The notes beneath the pieces are model-generated. The model made no database searches, was not told where the DNA came from, and worked only from the letters and a program-made list of their open reading frames with translations. From Catenaria anguillulae PL171 (lineage: Eukaryota > Blastocladiomycota > Blastocladiomycetes > Blastocladiales > Catenariaceae): a stretch of DNA of 64,000 nucleotides. The stretch lies in the NCBI GenBank assembly GCA_002102555.1, contig MCFL01000023.1, forward strand, positions 310,001 through 374,000. The letters run 5' to 3'. Positions 45,401 to 55,280 of the stretch are shown in pieces. How positions within the stretch are numbered: the stretch's first letter is position 1; the number at the start of each line of letters is the position of its first letter. A program made the position numbers and the translations under genes.

Positions 45401-45579
45401 ATCGAGGAGGAGGACGGTGGAGCGTCGTCCGTGTCCATGCGATCTTCATGGTCGGTGTCGGGAAAGCTGGGTGCGGGCGCGGAAGCAGGTGCGGGCGCGG
45501 CCAGGTCGTCATTGTCGTCCTCATCGTCGGACCACGAGCCGAGAAAGTTGCCGAATTCGTCGTAGAGGTTGGGGTCCAT
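42459..45579 (-). CDS. SNU114: U5 snRNP GTPase Snu114 (EFTUD2)
   Basis: Exons 45579-44547 and 44464-42459 give about 1012 residues; yeast has 1008 and human 972. The start at 45579 yields MDPNLYDEFGNFLG, the expected EFTUD2-like N terminus, followed by an acidic stretch. EF-2-type GTPase motifs are G1 GALHHGKT (residues 144-151), G3 DTPGHVDFVDE and G4 NKVDR. Domain II onward follows after the intron (RLWGDVAYNPETRKF), with the EF-2-like C-terminal domains IV and V (LLEPIYAVDVQTP). Snu114 controls Brr2 unwinding during spliceosome activation and disassembly, fitting a genome with many introns. It is divergent from RPA2, 440 bp between ATGs. Confidence 0.96.
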
Positions 45580-46018
45580 GGTAGTGATGTTGTGGGTGGC
45601 AGGCTGCAGTCGTGGCAGACCAAACTGGGGTGGCAATGGAGGGAAGCAGAGGTGAGGTTTCAGTTGGGCTTGGCTGAATGCATTGCTCCGTGTTGCTTTA
45701 TTGATTGATTGATTGACTCTGGCTCGTTTGGCGAACCCTACTTTGTTTAAATTTCCATTTTGATCCAGCCATGATCTACCTACTGTCAATATTGATCTGA
45801 TCGTGATTGTCATTTGTCAATGGTCCTCCGATTGAATCTTGCAGTGACGAGTGACCAGTGAGTCACCTCGTTGCAGTTGCAGTTGCAGTTGCAGTCCACT
45901 GCGAAAGCTGATCGTGTCTTCGTAACTATTAAAATAATATCTATCAAAAAAGTCTCTCACCACCACCGGCAGTATCCATCGATCGGATATCGCTTCATTG
46001 CACTGTCTTAAATTCACA
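45580..46018. promoter_or_regulatory. shared promoter region of SNU114 and RPA2
   Basis: 439 bp between divergent starts. It contains a TTGCAG hexamer tandem repeat at about 45870-45895 and an AT-rich block (TATTAAAATAATATC) at about 45926-45940. Confidence 0.4.
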
Positions 46019-47410
46019 ATGTACAACAACAACTCTTACGGCGGCAACACGGGCGGATACCAAGGCTACGGCGGCGGTGCAGGCGGGTACTCCAACCAAC
46101 AACACGGCCAGCAGGGCGGATACGGCGGCTACGCATCCAACCAGCAAGGCGGCGGCGCCTACAACTCCAACCAGGGCTACGGTGCCGGCAACGCTGGTGG
46201 CGGCGGCTACTCTGCCGGGGCCGCATCGTACGGCAACTACGGCAACTATGGCGCCTCCAATGCCACAGGCACCCAGGCCTATGGTGGCGGCGGTTTCAAC
46301 CTCTCACAAGGCGGTGGAGGCAACGAGTACGGCTCGGGCGGCGCCGCCTCCGGGTTTCCTCGCAAGTCGCGCCCCGACCAAACCGTTCGCCCTTTTACCC
46401 TTCGCCAGGTCGCCTCGGCCACCTCGCAAGACGAAAAAGTGTTTAGCGTCGACGGCCACGACGTCCAGCTCGTGACGGTGGTTGCCCAAGTCAAGGCCAT
46501 TTCCGAAGTTGCCACCTCGGTCACATACAAGATCCATGATCACTCGTCCGAGTTTGACGCCCGCCTCTTCATCAACCCGGGTGAGACGGGACTCGGCGCG
46601 GCCGACCCATCCGGTGCACCCTCAAAGACCAAAAAGTTTATGGATGCCGCAAAGGAGGGCAACTGGGTTCGCATCACTGGATTCATCAAGATGTACCAAG
46701 GCCGCAAGTACATTTCCGTCCAGTCGATTCGCGAGGTGACGGATTACAACGAAATTGTCATGCATCAGTTGCAGGCCGTTGCGCACCATTTGGGTGCCAC
46801 CCGCGGACCCACTCCAAAGCAGGTTGCTGCCCAGAATGCCAGACGGCAGTCACAACACCAACCGCAGCAGCAAGGCGGTAGTGCCCAGCAGGCGTACGGA
46901 TCGCAGTATCCCGCACCCACGCAAGGCGGCGGCAGCGGCGGTGCCTACCAAGGCACTGGAGGCCCCTCGCAGTACGGCGGCTATGGTGCACAGCCCCAAC
47001 AGCAAGGGTATGGCGGTGGCGCGTACGGCCAGCAATCTTTTCAACAAGCTCCCGCACCCGGCGCTGGCGGTGCTCCCGGAGGTGGCTACGGCCAGTACAA
47101 TGCCCAACAGCACCAACAGCCCTACGGCCATCACCAACAACAGATGCAATCGCATGCGCCGCCCGTCCAAGGCCCGCCCAAGGCCAACTTGGGTCATCCC
47201 GTGCGCGACGCCATCATGAGCGTGCTTGATGCGCCCGCGTCCAGTGGCCACGGCGCCATGCGCGATCATTTGGGCCACGAGGCGTCGCGCATTGTTGGCC
47301 GCAACATCCCGCGCCAGGAGCTCGATGCCCATTTGGATTGGCTGTCGACCGAGGGCCATTGTTACACTGGCGACGGGCCAGATCACTTTGTGTCGTGTAA
47401 TAACGCTTGA
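46019..47410 (+). CDS. RPA2: replication protein A 32-kDa subunit with expanded low-complexity regions
   Basis: A single exon of 463 residues, against about 270 in most species. The N terminus (about 1-115) is a Gly/Tyr/Gln/Asn-rich stretch replacing the usual short phospho-tail. The DNA-binding OB fold covers about 120-262 (VRPFTLRQVASAT, VTVVAQVKAISEVATSVTYK, WVRITGFIKMYQGRKYISVQ). A second Gly/Gln/Tyr-rich linker of about 120 residues follows, then the winged-helix protein-interaction domain (LGHPVRDAIMSVLDAP to LDWLSTEGHCYT). RPA2 is the middle subunit of the ssDNA-binding RPA trimer in replication and repair. The two prion-like stretches are unusual and could promote condensation; that effect is inference. 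Confidence 0.95.
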   Translation: MYNNNSYGGNTGGYQGYGGGAGGYSNQQHGQQGGYGGYASNQQGGGAYNSNQGYGAGNAGGGGYSAGAASYGNYGNYGASNATGTQAYGGGGFNLSQGGGGNEYGSGGAASGFPRKSRPDQTVRPFTLRQVASATSQDEKVFSVDGHDVQLVTVVAQVKAISEVATSVTYKIHDHSSEFDARLFINPGETGLGAADPSGAPSKTKKFMDAAKEGNWVRITGFIKMYQGRKYISVQSIREVTDYNEIVMHQLQAVAHHLGATRGPTPKQVAAQNARRQSQHQPQQQGGSAQQAYGSQYPAPTQGGGSGGAYQGTGGPSQYGGYGAQPQQQGYGGGAYGQQSFQQAPAPGAGGAPGGGYGQYNAQQHQQPYGHHQQQMQSHAPPVQGPPKANLGHPVRDAIMSVLDAPASSGHGAMRDHLGHEASRIVGRNIPRQELDAHLDWLSTEGHCYTGDGPDHFVSCNNA

Positions 47411-48497
47411 GTCGGTGTTGATTTGTTCACGTGTGTGCTTCCTTTGTGCCAGAGGGATGGATTTGGTTTTGATTTGCCTGCTGGTGATTCACACACAAAT
47501 CACAAGTGCGATTGCGTGATTGGTCAAGGCCACGTCAGATGTCACAGCCCCTGAATGAGAGTTGAATGACTGCTCCACGACAGAGACCACCACCATCAAC
47601 ACTCATGAATACTTGATGTGACCCTGGTCGTGACCCGCAGACGGTTGCGCACGAACAAGTTCAGTTCCAATGGGCAGATTTTGGATGGGCAACGTCATGA
47701 AGGATTCCGTCCACGGCAACTGTGTTGGATCCACTTGCCTCATCATCATGTTGTGGATTCAGGCACACTCTCAATTCCAGAACATTATTCTCTTCAATGT
47801 CGCATTCATGGCGTTGCAACAACGACATGATGGCGGCGAGGCCTGGGCGAAGCCTTTGAGACTTGTGCGAACAACACGCGTCCCGGCGTCCGCACCAACG
47901 CAAGTCATCAACAACATCGTGGCTGATTGAGGCTCGGCTCTGCCCTGACTGAACTTCAAGTGCTCACTCTCCACCTTTGCCATGACAAAAGCTAAATGGG
48001 TGCATGATTCAATGGAATCACCCCAATCTCGGCATGCAACTTGTTAAGCACAAAGTCCACCTCCACACTCAATCCTAGATTTCCGTGCATGACTCGCCAC
48101 GGCTCAATACCATGATTCCCAAGAGTCTGGAACTCGGCGCATATCGCTGGAGTCATGGCTCATCCGTTGAAGCCAGCTATTGTTCATCGGCAAGCACGAC
48201 ATTGAATCGTCACGACAAGCGGATTCTGCCTGGTCTGCCGGGTATCTGGCGGACGAGACGACATGAATTTCAGCGCCCTAACTACTAAATGGCCAAGGTC
48301 GGTGAGCCCTCAAATAGCAACCAGGTCCCCCTTCCTATTTCTCACTTGTTGCGACACACCATTCACCCATCGATTCAGTAGCTGGCCTACAATACTCTTC
48401 AAGACATCCGCCATTTCATTTTTTCCAACCACTTTCCCGGCTTGACGCTGCTACTCTTGCATTCCCACCCGTCCATACCCAATACCTCCCTTTAACC
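47411..48497. other. intergenic, no gene assigned
   Basis: 1.1 kb. Overlapping short open frames on both strands (47660-47980) carry no recognisable domain. The last 200 bp is pyrimidine-rich and is probably the promoter of the secreted Asn/Gly/Gln protein. Confidence 0.35.
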
Positions 48498-49346
48498 ATG
48501 ACTTGCACATCTTCCAACTCTGCTTCCTCGACGCGCCGGTCGCTCAAGTTCACTCCGATCCTCCTTGCTCTCGCCGCCATTGCCTTCATTGGCGCCTCGA
48601 CCCCGTCGTCCTTTGGCGTTCAAGTCGCACAAGCAGCACCTGCTCCTTCTGCCGCATCCGCCTACTACAACGCCGACCTGCTCAAGCGTCAAGTGCGCGT
48701 CGCTGCGCCCGGCCAAGGCAACAACAATGGCGCGGGTAATAACGGTGCCAACAATGGTGCTGGCAACAATGGTAACAACGGTAACAACGGTAACAACGGT
48801 AACAACGGTAACAACGGTAACAACGGCCAGCAGCGCGGGCGCCAAGGGCAACGCGGTGGCGGAGCGCAGAACCGTAACAACTCGTCGTCGCAAAACCGCG
48901 GTAACCAGGGCAACCAAGGCCAGAACCGCGGCAACCAAGGCCAGAACCGCGGCAACCAGGGTCAAAACCGCGGCAACCAGGGTCAAAACCGCGGCAACCA
49001 AGGCCAGAACCGTGGCAACAATGGCCAGAACCGTAACCAAGGCCGGAACCAAAATGGCGGCAACAACCAAGGCGCAGCCGCTCAGTTGCAGTCGATTGAG
49101 GGCAAGATCGACAACCTGACGACGCTTGTCCAACAGCTCGCGGGCAACAACGGTGCCGGCAATGGCAACAATGCGGGTAACAACGGCAACAATGCCGGCA
49201 ATGGCAACAACGCAGGCAACGGCAACAACGCTGGTGCGCAGCCAACCCAGACGCAGACGGCCGGGGCCGGTGGCGCTCAGCCGACTCAAAACCTCGGTGA
49301 GGGTGTTGAGGAGGAGGCTGGTCAAGAGGAAGAGGCGGCCGAGTAA
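48498..49346 (+). CDS. secreted Asn/Gly/Gln/Arg-rich repeat protein
   Basis: A single exon of 282 residues. A hydrophobic segment (ILLALAAIAFIGA, residues about 21-33) gives a signal peptide or anchor; it is followed by Ala-rich sequence and LLKR (residues 61-64), a Kex2-type dibasic processing site. The mature part is almost wholly low complexity: an Asn-Asn-Gly tract, a GNQGQNR heptad repeated about six times, a short non-repetitive amphipathic helix (AAQLQSIEGKIDNLTTLVQQ) that may be a coiled coil, a second Asn/Gly tract and an acidic tail (EEEAGQEEEAAE). This architecture suits a secreted adhesive or matrix protein; there is no homologue in mind and function is unknown. Repeat number is probably variable. 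Confidence 0.75.
   Translation: MTCTSSNSASSTRRSLKFTPILLALAAIAFIGASTPSSFGVQVAQAAPAPSAASAYYNADLLKRQVRVAAPGQGNNNGAGNNGANNGAGNNGNNGNNGNNGNNGNNGNNGQQRGRQGQRGGGAQNRNNSSSQNRGNQGNQGQNRGNQGQNRGNQGQNRGNQGQNRGNQGQNRGNNGQNRNQGRNQNGGNNQGAAAQLQSIEGKIDNLTTLVQQLAGNNGAGNGNNAGNNGNNAGNGNNAGNGNNAGAQPTQTQTAGAGGAQPTQNLGEGVEEEAGQEEEAAE
48771..48825. repeat. 9-bp minisatellite (GGTAACAAC), about 6 copies
   Basis: In-frame tandem copies of GGTAACAAC encode the Gly-Asn-Asn tract of the secreted repeat protein. Copies are nearly perfect. Confidence 0.85.
48897..49035. repeat. 21-bp coding minisatellite (GNQGQNR repeats)
   Basis: About six copies of a 21-bp unit of the form GGCCAGAACCGCGGCAACCA plus A or G encode the heptad GNQGQNR. 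Copies differ mainly at third positions. Confidence 0.85.
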
Positions 49347-49767
49347 ATCGCCGGTGGCGACGGTCTCGTTTCTCGTAAAGAATATGCCTATATCCTGTAC
49401 ATTGTCTCCACGCTCACACGGCCTCAACCACTCTCGCATCTGTTGTTTTTGTTGTCCCTCCCACATGTGTTCCGAGCGCCCGTTCAGAAATCAAAAAGAA
49501 TGTTTGTCTTCCATCTCGTCATCGCTTCATCAGCAGCCAGTCGCGTCTCATTCAAACTGCGAACATGTGGGAAGACATTTCAGACCAGATCTGTCCCGCG
49601 CTGCCGATTGGGTCCAAAAAGAATATTGACCCTCGTGAAAACTCCATGCAATCTGTATAACACTGACCAACCCGACGCACTCAATTGGTCCCAACATTGT
49701 CCTCCAAGGACTTTTCCCGCAAGCCAGCAGCGCAGCTGCCAATCATAGTGACCGCTCAATAAACACA
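49347..49767. other. intergenic, no gene assigned
   Basis: About 420 bp with 3' UTR and promoter expected. No domain-bearing frame was seen. Confidence 0.35.
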
Positions 49768-51483
49768 ATGGCAACTTCATCACACGCAACAGCAACCGTC
49801 TCTCATACATACGCCCAAGAACAAAAGAGGATTTCAATTAGTCCCTCGGGCCATGGGTCGCCTTCGGCTGGATGGGCACCAGGGCCCATAAGCAAGCTTG
49901 GATCCGATCCAATCACTTTGCTTGCGTCTCAGCAGGCAAGCAAACGTCGTCAGCAATCTGGATTCTCAACCACTCAAGAGCACCCGGTTCATATGACGTT
50001 TTCCCATGGACCATCGTCGCCACCGCGGCTTCCAGTTTCGCCCAAACGACGTTCAGTTGTCACCAACACCACGGGCATGAACTCAAAATTTTCTTCGCTG
50101 CCCAACATCGCGCCCGATGCTGTTGCACCATTGCATACGTCTCGCACATCGTGCCTTTCTCTCGTTGACATGCGTCAAGAACTTCAAACCGTGCTTTCCG
50201 TTCCTCGGCGCCAAGCGGTCAACGTGTTTACCCACGCCGCACGGATCGCATCGCTTCGATCGCATCCTGGTCCACACCGCGGCGAACCAAAGGTGTTGAT
50301 TCGTGGACGACCAGTGGATCCTGTTGTTGCGGAAGGCATTCGAGCTCGTGCACAAGCTTCACTTTTGGAAATTCAAGCGCTGGGACATGGAGCGCACGCG
50401 ACTCGTCAAGAGCAGCAGGAAGTCAGCGCAGTCCAAAGTTCCGTGCGGCAAGATCTGAGACTCCAAAGACGTCAAGAAGGACGCTCGCCGTCCCCGTCAC
50501 AGTCCCGCCCAGGCCCAAGTCTTCCGCATCCCCCTATTCCGCACACCCCACTTCAATCGCCGTCAAAGGGCGTGCGTGGTTCACCAAAGCTACATCATCA
50601 TCCTGGCACATACTTCCACTCTCCGCCACACGTGCAAATGAGTCGCGCGACTGCAGTCTCACTACCACCAACTCACCTTCCACCCGAATCCGCATATGCA
50701 CCTGATCTTGCCCCAAGTGCGACACACATTCCCTCCATACCGCACCAACCGAGACCTCGAACCGTCACACAGCCGTCCAGCCCTCCGTCCAACTCGCACC
50801 ACGGCCTCAGAACTGCAGGTCGCGAGGCGGCAACTACGACACTTGAGGAGCAAGCGGCGCTCAGCAGTCACAATCACCCAAAGGCCCCGTCTCGCGAGGA
50901 ACCATCTCTGTCCATTCCACCTCCCGCTGCAGCAGCTCAAGTACCGATCCAAGTGTCTTCTGGGCCATCAATGGGACTCACGTGTGCTCCTCCACCGGTA
51001 TATACATATCCTATCAAAATGACAGTGAGCGAGCTTGGGATTCCCGTCGGCCGTATCACTCGCGACTTGCACAAGTTATCGCAATATGACCCCATACCTG
51101 ACCCTCCTGCACGCCCATCTTGCTCGCCCGACGCATCGTCGGAAGCAGCCAGCAAACCACCTCTGGCTGTCGGTGCAGTCGACGGTGGAATTGTGCGCTC
51201 GCATCCTTTACCAGCCAACCCGACACGGCCGCAAACCGAGCCAGTCCTTCCCGCGGGAGCAGGCCCGGGCATTCAACGGACACCATCAAAGTCCATCTTG
51301 CGGCCCAGCAAGCCGTCGTTGCATGACATCAACATGCAGGGCGATTATCGCTGGCGCGCTCAGGCATTGACGGCGAAAACGGCGCCGGCGGCGGCAGTCA
51401 AGAGGATCAAGAGTGCAAAGTCGGTGCGGTTCTTGGTGGTCCAGGGCCATCACACGGATCCCGCTGGTGGCAGTGTATGTTGA
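49768..51483 (+). CDS. intrinsically disordered protein with a C-terminal RVxF-like motif
   Basis: A single exon of 571 residues, rich in Ser, Pro, His, Gln and Arg. No membrane helix or globular domain is recognised. One ordered stretch lies near residues 120-220 (LSLVDMRQELQTVLSVPRRQ through VAEGIRARAQASLLEIQAL). Near the C terminus TPSKSILRPSKPSLHDINMQ is followed by KSVRFLVV (residues 551-558). KSVRF fits the [R/K]-x-[V/I]-x-[F/W] docking motif for protein phosphatase 1. SILR followed by VRF is seen in several PP1-binding scaffold proteins, but short motifs occur by chance. It is convergent with the GT32 gene, 128 bp apart. Function unknown. Confidence 0.65.
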   Translation: MATSSHATATVSHTYAQEQKRISISPSGHGSPSAGWAPGPISKLGSDPITLLASQQASKRRQQSGFSTTQEHPVHMTFSHGPSSPPRLPVSPKRRSVVTNTTGMNSKFSSLPNIAPDAVAPLHTSRTSCLSLVDMRQELQTVLSVPRRQAVNVFTHAARIASLRSHPGPHRGEPKVLIRGRPVDPVVAEGIRARAQASLLEIQALGHGAHATRQEQQEVSAVQSSVRQDLRLQRRQEGRSPSPSQSRPGPSLPHPPIPHTPLQSPSKGVRGSPKLHHHPGTYFHSPPHVQMSRATAVSLPPTHLPPESAYAPDLAPSATHIPSIPHQPRPRTVTQPSSPPSNSHHGLRTAGREAATTTLEEQAALSSHNHPKAPSREEPSLSIPPPAAAAQVPIQVSSGPSMGLTCAPPPVYTYPIKMTVSELGIPVGRITRDLHKLSQYDPIPDPPARPSCSPDASSEAASKPPLAVGAVDGGIVRSHPLPANPTRPQTEPVLPAGAGPGIQRTPSKSILRPSKPSLHDINMQGDYRWRAQALTAKTAPAAAVKRIKSAKSVRFLVVQGHHTDPAGGSVC

Positions 51484-51611
51484 GCGGCGATGAACCAGGA
51501 TGTCTTTGGAGTGGCAGCTTATGTACCGAGATCAAATATAAGATGTATTTCCATTAGTGCATTGAGCGATAGACCACACGACGAGCCGACATTTCGACAT
51601 TTGCCGACTCT

Positions 51612-52970
51612 CTACCTCTTCGTATGTTGCCACGTCCCGTAAAACAAATGATGCACCAACGCCTGCGGATCCGTAATCGGTCGACTTCCCATGTGCCCTA
51701 CCCCGGGCGAAAAACCAGTGATGGGCAGCAGCACGGCATCGCCAAACTGCTTTCTTTCAGTCATCTCGTGCAACTTGCCAAACGACACATCCCCAAACGC
51801 GCTCATGTACCTGAAAAACGAATCCGTGACCAACGCGGGCCCAGTCAACTCACAGATCTGGTCGCGCACATTGGCCGGCCATTTCCCCAGCTGGTCCGCA
51901 GGCACATTGGCCTTTGCGGCATCCCTAGGCAACGGGCGTTCGGGAATCCAAACTTTACGCATGCGCTCGGCAGATTCGTGCACGGCCATCCAGTACGCAG
52001 GATGTCCCGGGGCACCTGCAAATGTCCACGAGCAGATTTGCAGTTGGCGCGGGTACCACTTCATCCAGTCGTCACGCGTCGTGTCGGTTTCGATTCCGGC
52101 TACTAGACCAACACTGTCGTCCAGGCCCCAATCTTGAATGGGTTTCAATGGGCACGCGTCGATATCGGCGTACACGCCGCCAAACACGCCCACGGCCATG
52201 AGCCGGATCCAATCGGATCGCATGACGGGTTTGGGCAGCGCGTGGTACAGCGCCAGGTATTCGGGAAAGTGACGCTCCACGAGCTTGACGCCCGCGGCAT
52301 CGTCCCATTGCACAATTGTGTGCTGCGGGTTGAGCGACGCCCACCGGTCGCGGCATTGCCGCGCAGAGTCGGGCATTGGGCCGCCCACCCAGATCATGTG
52401 AATCAGCGGGGTGATGCCTGTGCGCCAAAGCGTGGACGCGTGAGAACGGGAGCGGATGAAGGCGTCGCGGATCGCGAGCGACTTGTCGTATGCGTCTCCG
52501 GATTGCAGGGTTGGGGGTGAGGTGGGAGGGGCGGGGGGTACCGGAGGAGGAGGAGGCGGTGGTGGTGAACCATTAGGTGATCGAGCAGGCACGTCGCTAT
52601 CATGGGTCAAGGCGACTGGGACAGGCTCGTCAATGGTCTTTGGTGGTTCAGGGACGGGATTGTTTGAAGAGTGGATCGGTGGCGGGGCGCCAGGAGGGTT
52701 CGAGCCGGAAGGGCCGGTCACTGCTCGCGATGGTCGAGACAAATCACCTGAATCGCGCCAGTCAATCGGTCCAGTCCTTGGTGGAGACGCTGTACAACAA
52801 TGAACATCAGCAAAAGAAAAGTGAGGTATGAAGAATGTAGATGAGCGAAGCATACCAAGCAAGATAACCAGCACGACAAGCGCTAACGCAATCCTAAGCA
52901 TGCGCGTTCGAGGAAGTGACATTGGCGGGCCGGGCGGTTGGCCGGACGGTGACGGAGCTCTTGGTGACAT
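51612..52970 (-). CDS. Och1-like GT32 glycosyltransferase, type II membrane protein
   Basis: Probably two exons, 52970-52856 and 52789-51612 (430 residues). The 66-nt intron has a GTATGC donor and TACAG acceptor. Because it is a multiple of three and stop-free, the unspliced form would be a 452-residue protein. A short cytoplasmic tail precedes a single hydrophobic anchor (ALALVVLVILL), then a Pro-rich stem, then the catalytic domain. Motifs are PLIHMIWVGGPMP, QHTIVQWDD, KPVMRSDWIRLMAVGVFGGV and the metal-binding DxD as YADIDA, followed by the RQLQICSWTFAGAPGHPAYW block. GT32 enzymes such as Och1 start alpha-1,6-mannose outer chains on N-glycans in the Golgi. The exact linkage here is inferred. 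Confidence 0.85.
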   Translation of the reverse strand: MSPRAPSPSGQPPGPPMSLPRTRMLRIALALVVLVILLGMLRSSTFFIPHFSFADVHCCTASPPRTGPIDWRDSGDLSRPSRAVTGPSGSNPPGAPPPIHSSNNPVPEPPKTIDEPVPVALTHDSDVPARSPNGSPPPPPPPPVPPAPPTSPPTLQSGDAYDKSLAIRDAFIRSRSHASTLWRTGITPLIHMIWVGGPMPDSARQCRDRWASLNPQHTIVQWDDAAGVKLVERHFPEYLALYHALPKPVMRSDWIRLMAVGVFGGVYADIDACPLKPIQDWGLDDSVGLVAGIETDTTRDDWMKWYPRQLQICSWTFAGAPGHPAYWMAVHESAERMRKVWIPERPLPRDAAKANVPADQLGKWPANVRDQICELTGPALVTDSFFRYMSAFGDVSFGKLHEMTERKQFGDAVLLPITGFSPGVGHMGSRPITDPQALVHHLFYGTWQHTKR

Positions 52971-53457
52971 GGTTCTGTAGTATATTGCAAGTCTACTGCA
53001 AAGTGTACGTACTCGGTATTAACTTGTTTTCTCTAAGGAGATCTGGGATCTGGGAACAACGGCAACGGCGGTCAAGTGCACTCTTGTAAGTCTCTTTTCG
53101 CTCCAAAGTGGAATCGGCGTGCCGTCTAGGCGACACGCGTCATTACCCAAAAGCTGCGAACGCGCCACACCCGAGCCGGCCTTGGCAAGACGGACTGTTT
53201 CAAACGTTCACTGGGTACACATGTGCCAAGGCCGAAGCGGCCGCCGGAGATTTGCGACTCATGCGCGGACATTCAGGCAATTCACCGTGCGCACGGGCTG
53301 CTCGATAACCAACTCAATGGCGCGGGCACCGGCCGTGGCACCAGCATGACGCCCTCGTGAATCTTGGACCATGGCGACGGAAGCGAATCGAATGAAGCAG
53401 ATACAAATGCAAAGTCTTGAGACAATTTCGACTGTACACACATGAATCAACAACTCC
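52971..53457. other. intergenic between the GT32 gene and FEN1
   Basis: About 490 bp; the GT32 promoter and FEN1 3' region. The plus-strand open frame 53108-53308 has no recognisable domain. Confidence 0.35.
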
Positions 53458-54764
53458 TCACTTACGCGGTTTGCCCTTGCCCGCATTCGTCTTTGCCTTT
53501 TTCGCTGCGGCGGCCTTCTCTTGCTCGGCCTGCAACAATCAATGAGCATGATGATAGCGTGAGAAAAAAAAGCCAGCGCAGAAATGACTAGAAAGATTGC
53601 GCGGACCTTGCGCTTCTTTGCGGCGACCTCTTTTTGTTGGTCCGTCTTGGGCAGGACCTTGAAGAACGAGTCTAGCCGCCCTTGGGTGCCGCCGACCTTG
53701 GACTTGGCAATCTTTTTGACTGCATTGCGAATGCGTTCCTCGCTGGTGCAGTGGGGGGGAGGGAGTCAAGATGGTCAGCCTAGCATATCTGGATAGTGGC
53801 TGCAAAGGAACACGCACTTGAAGCCCTTTTCTTTCACCATAAACTCGACCAAGCCTTCCTCATCGGGGTCGCTCCACTTGAGCTCAACCTCCTCAGGATC
53901 CGCCACCTCAGGCTCCTTGAATAGCCGCCGGGCCTCCTCGAACGGCCAATCCTCGGGCACCGCATACTTTTTGTCCAAATGCTTAATCACTTCCTCAATC
54001 GATCCATGCTTCTTGATGAGCTGGACGGCCGATTTGGGGCCGATGCCCTTGATGGATTCGCAGTAATCGCATCCGAGCAAAATGCACAAGTCGATGAACT
54101 GATCCTGGGTCAACTCGAGGCCCTCAAGCGCCTTTTCCAAATGAATCTCAGAAATGGGCATCTTGCGCGCCTCGGAAAAGGTCAAGTGCCGCAACACAAT
54201 TGGTGATCCAAAGGTCAAGGTATCCATGTCCTCTGTGCCCGCCGCGTACACCTTGCCGGCCTTGGCCAGCGCGGCACACTGGGCTTCGGCCTCACAGGGG
54301 GCCTCAACATAGGGGACACCCATCAACCGCAACAGCCGCTTGCACTCGTCATTGTGCTCTCTGGTCACCTTGACGGTACGCCGCGAAAACTTTTCGATTT
54401 GCTCCGTGTCGCCCTTTTCTTGGGCCTCGGTCAAGTTCTTTTCAGCCTCTGCGCGCTTCTCTGAGCGCTTGGCCAACTCGCCCGACTTGAGGGTCGGGGG
54501 CTTGCCGTCAAAGACGTAGACAGGCTTGATGCCGTTTTCGATCATGCGGATGGTGCGATAAAAGAGGCCCATGAGGTGCGAGGTGGTCTCGCCGGCCTCG
54601 TTGGCGAGCTGCTCGCCGTTGGAACGCACGGCAATGAGGAACTGGTAGATGGACATGGAGGCGTCGATGGCGACCTTGCGGCCAAAGTAGTTTTTGATGT
54701 CATTGTCCTTGAGCGACAGGGGCGAGTGGTCGCCGAGGACGGTCGTGAGGCCCTTGATACCCAT
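53458..54764 (-). CDS. FEN1: flap endonuclease 1
   Basis: Exons 54764-53818, 53742-53607 and 53529-53458 give 384 residues (human 380). All metal-ligand blocks are present: D34 in VAIDAS, D86 region [19 protein letters not shown] (two Glu), TEDMDTL (two Asp) and [17 protein letters not shown] with the helix-hairpin-helix. The PCNA-interacting PIP box TQGRLDSFF lies in exon 2, and the Lys-rich tail ([14 protein letters not shown]) in exon 3. FEN1 removes 5' flaps during Okazaki fragment maturation and long-patch base excision repair. The last intron separates the basic tail from the PIP box. It is divergent from the C2 protein gene. Confidence 0.97.
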
Positions 54765-55280
54765 GGTGGATTGATTGGAATGGTATTTCTCGAGTGTTCA
54801 ATGCCTCGAGTTGTTCATCGAGTACGCATATTTTGGCATTGAGACAAGGATAGGCACAATATTGAAAATATGAATTCCGATGTCCTTCACGGCTGAGTGG
54901 GAGAGTAACACAGTGACTCACTTTGATCAACCCAAAAGGATTGACCTGATCAGTGATCACCATGCGTCCGTGCCGATCACCGATCTAGATCTTGTGCGGT
55001 GCTCTTCTTCGCGAAACGGACACTTGCACATCTCAGCAGTTCCACGGAGAACAGTCAGTGCCCAGATATCGACGAGGCACGAGTCCGCTTTGCGCACTTG
55101 TGTCCTCAGTTCCTCGCGGCATCCATCTTGACACCTTGATGCTGACCTTCATGCACAGCTCAGCTCGCGCACAAGTGCAAGGTGATCATCCTCCGTTCGT
55201 GCCATCGCTATCCGTGACCCCGTTCCCACACCAAGGAAACACCAAGGAGGAAACGCAACGCACAGCGTCGTTCCGCCGCT
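54765..55280. other. intergenic, divergent promoter region of FEN1 and the C2-domain gene
   Basis: 516 bp between opposite ATGs. A TTGATCAACCC / TGACCTGATCAGTGATCACC patch (54925-54962) carries several GATCA words. Confidence 0.35.

Noticed and set aside
48777-49035. CRISPR-like regularly spaced repeats
   Set aside because: Coding minisatellites with codon periodicity inside one open frame, in a eukaryotic genome; no spacers.
48492-49466. Minus-strand hydrophobic open frame of 324 codons that looks like a membrane protein
   Set aside because: It is the complement of the Asn/Gly minisatellite; Val/Ala/Leu runs arise from the repeats. The plus-strand frame has the signal peptide.
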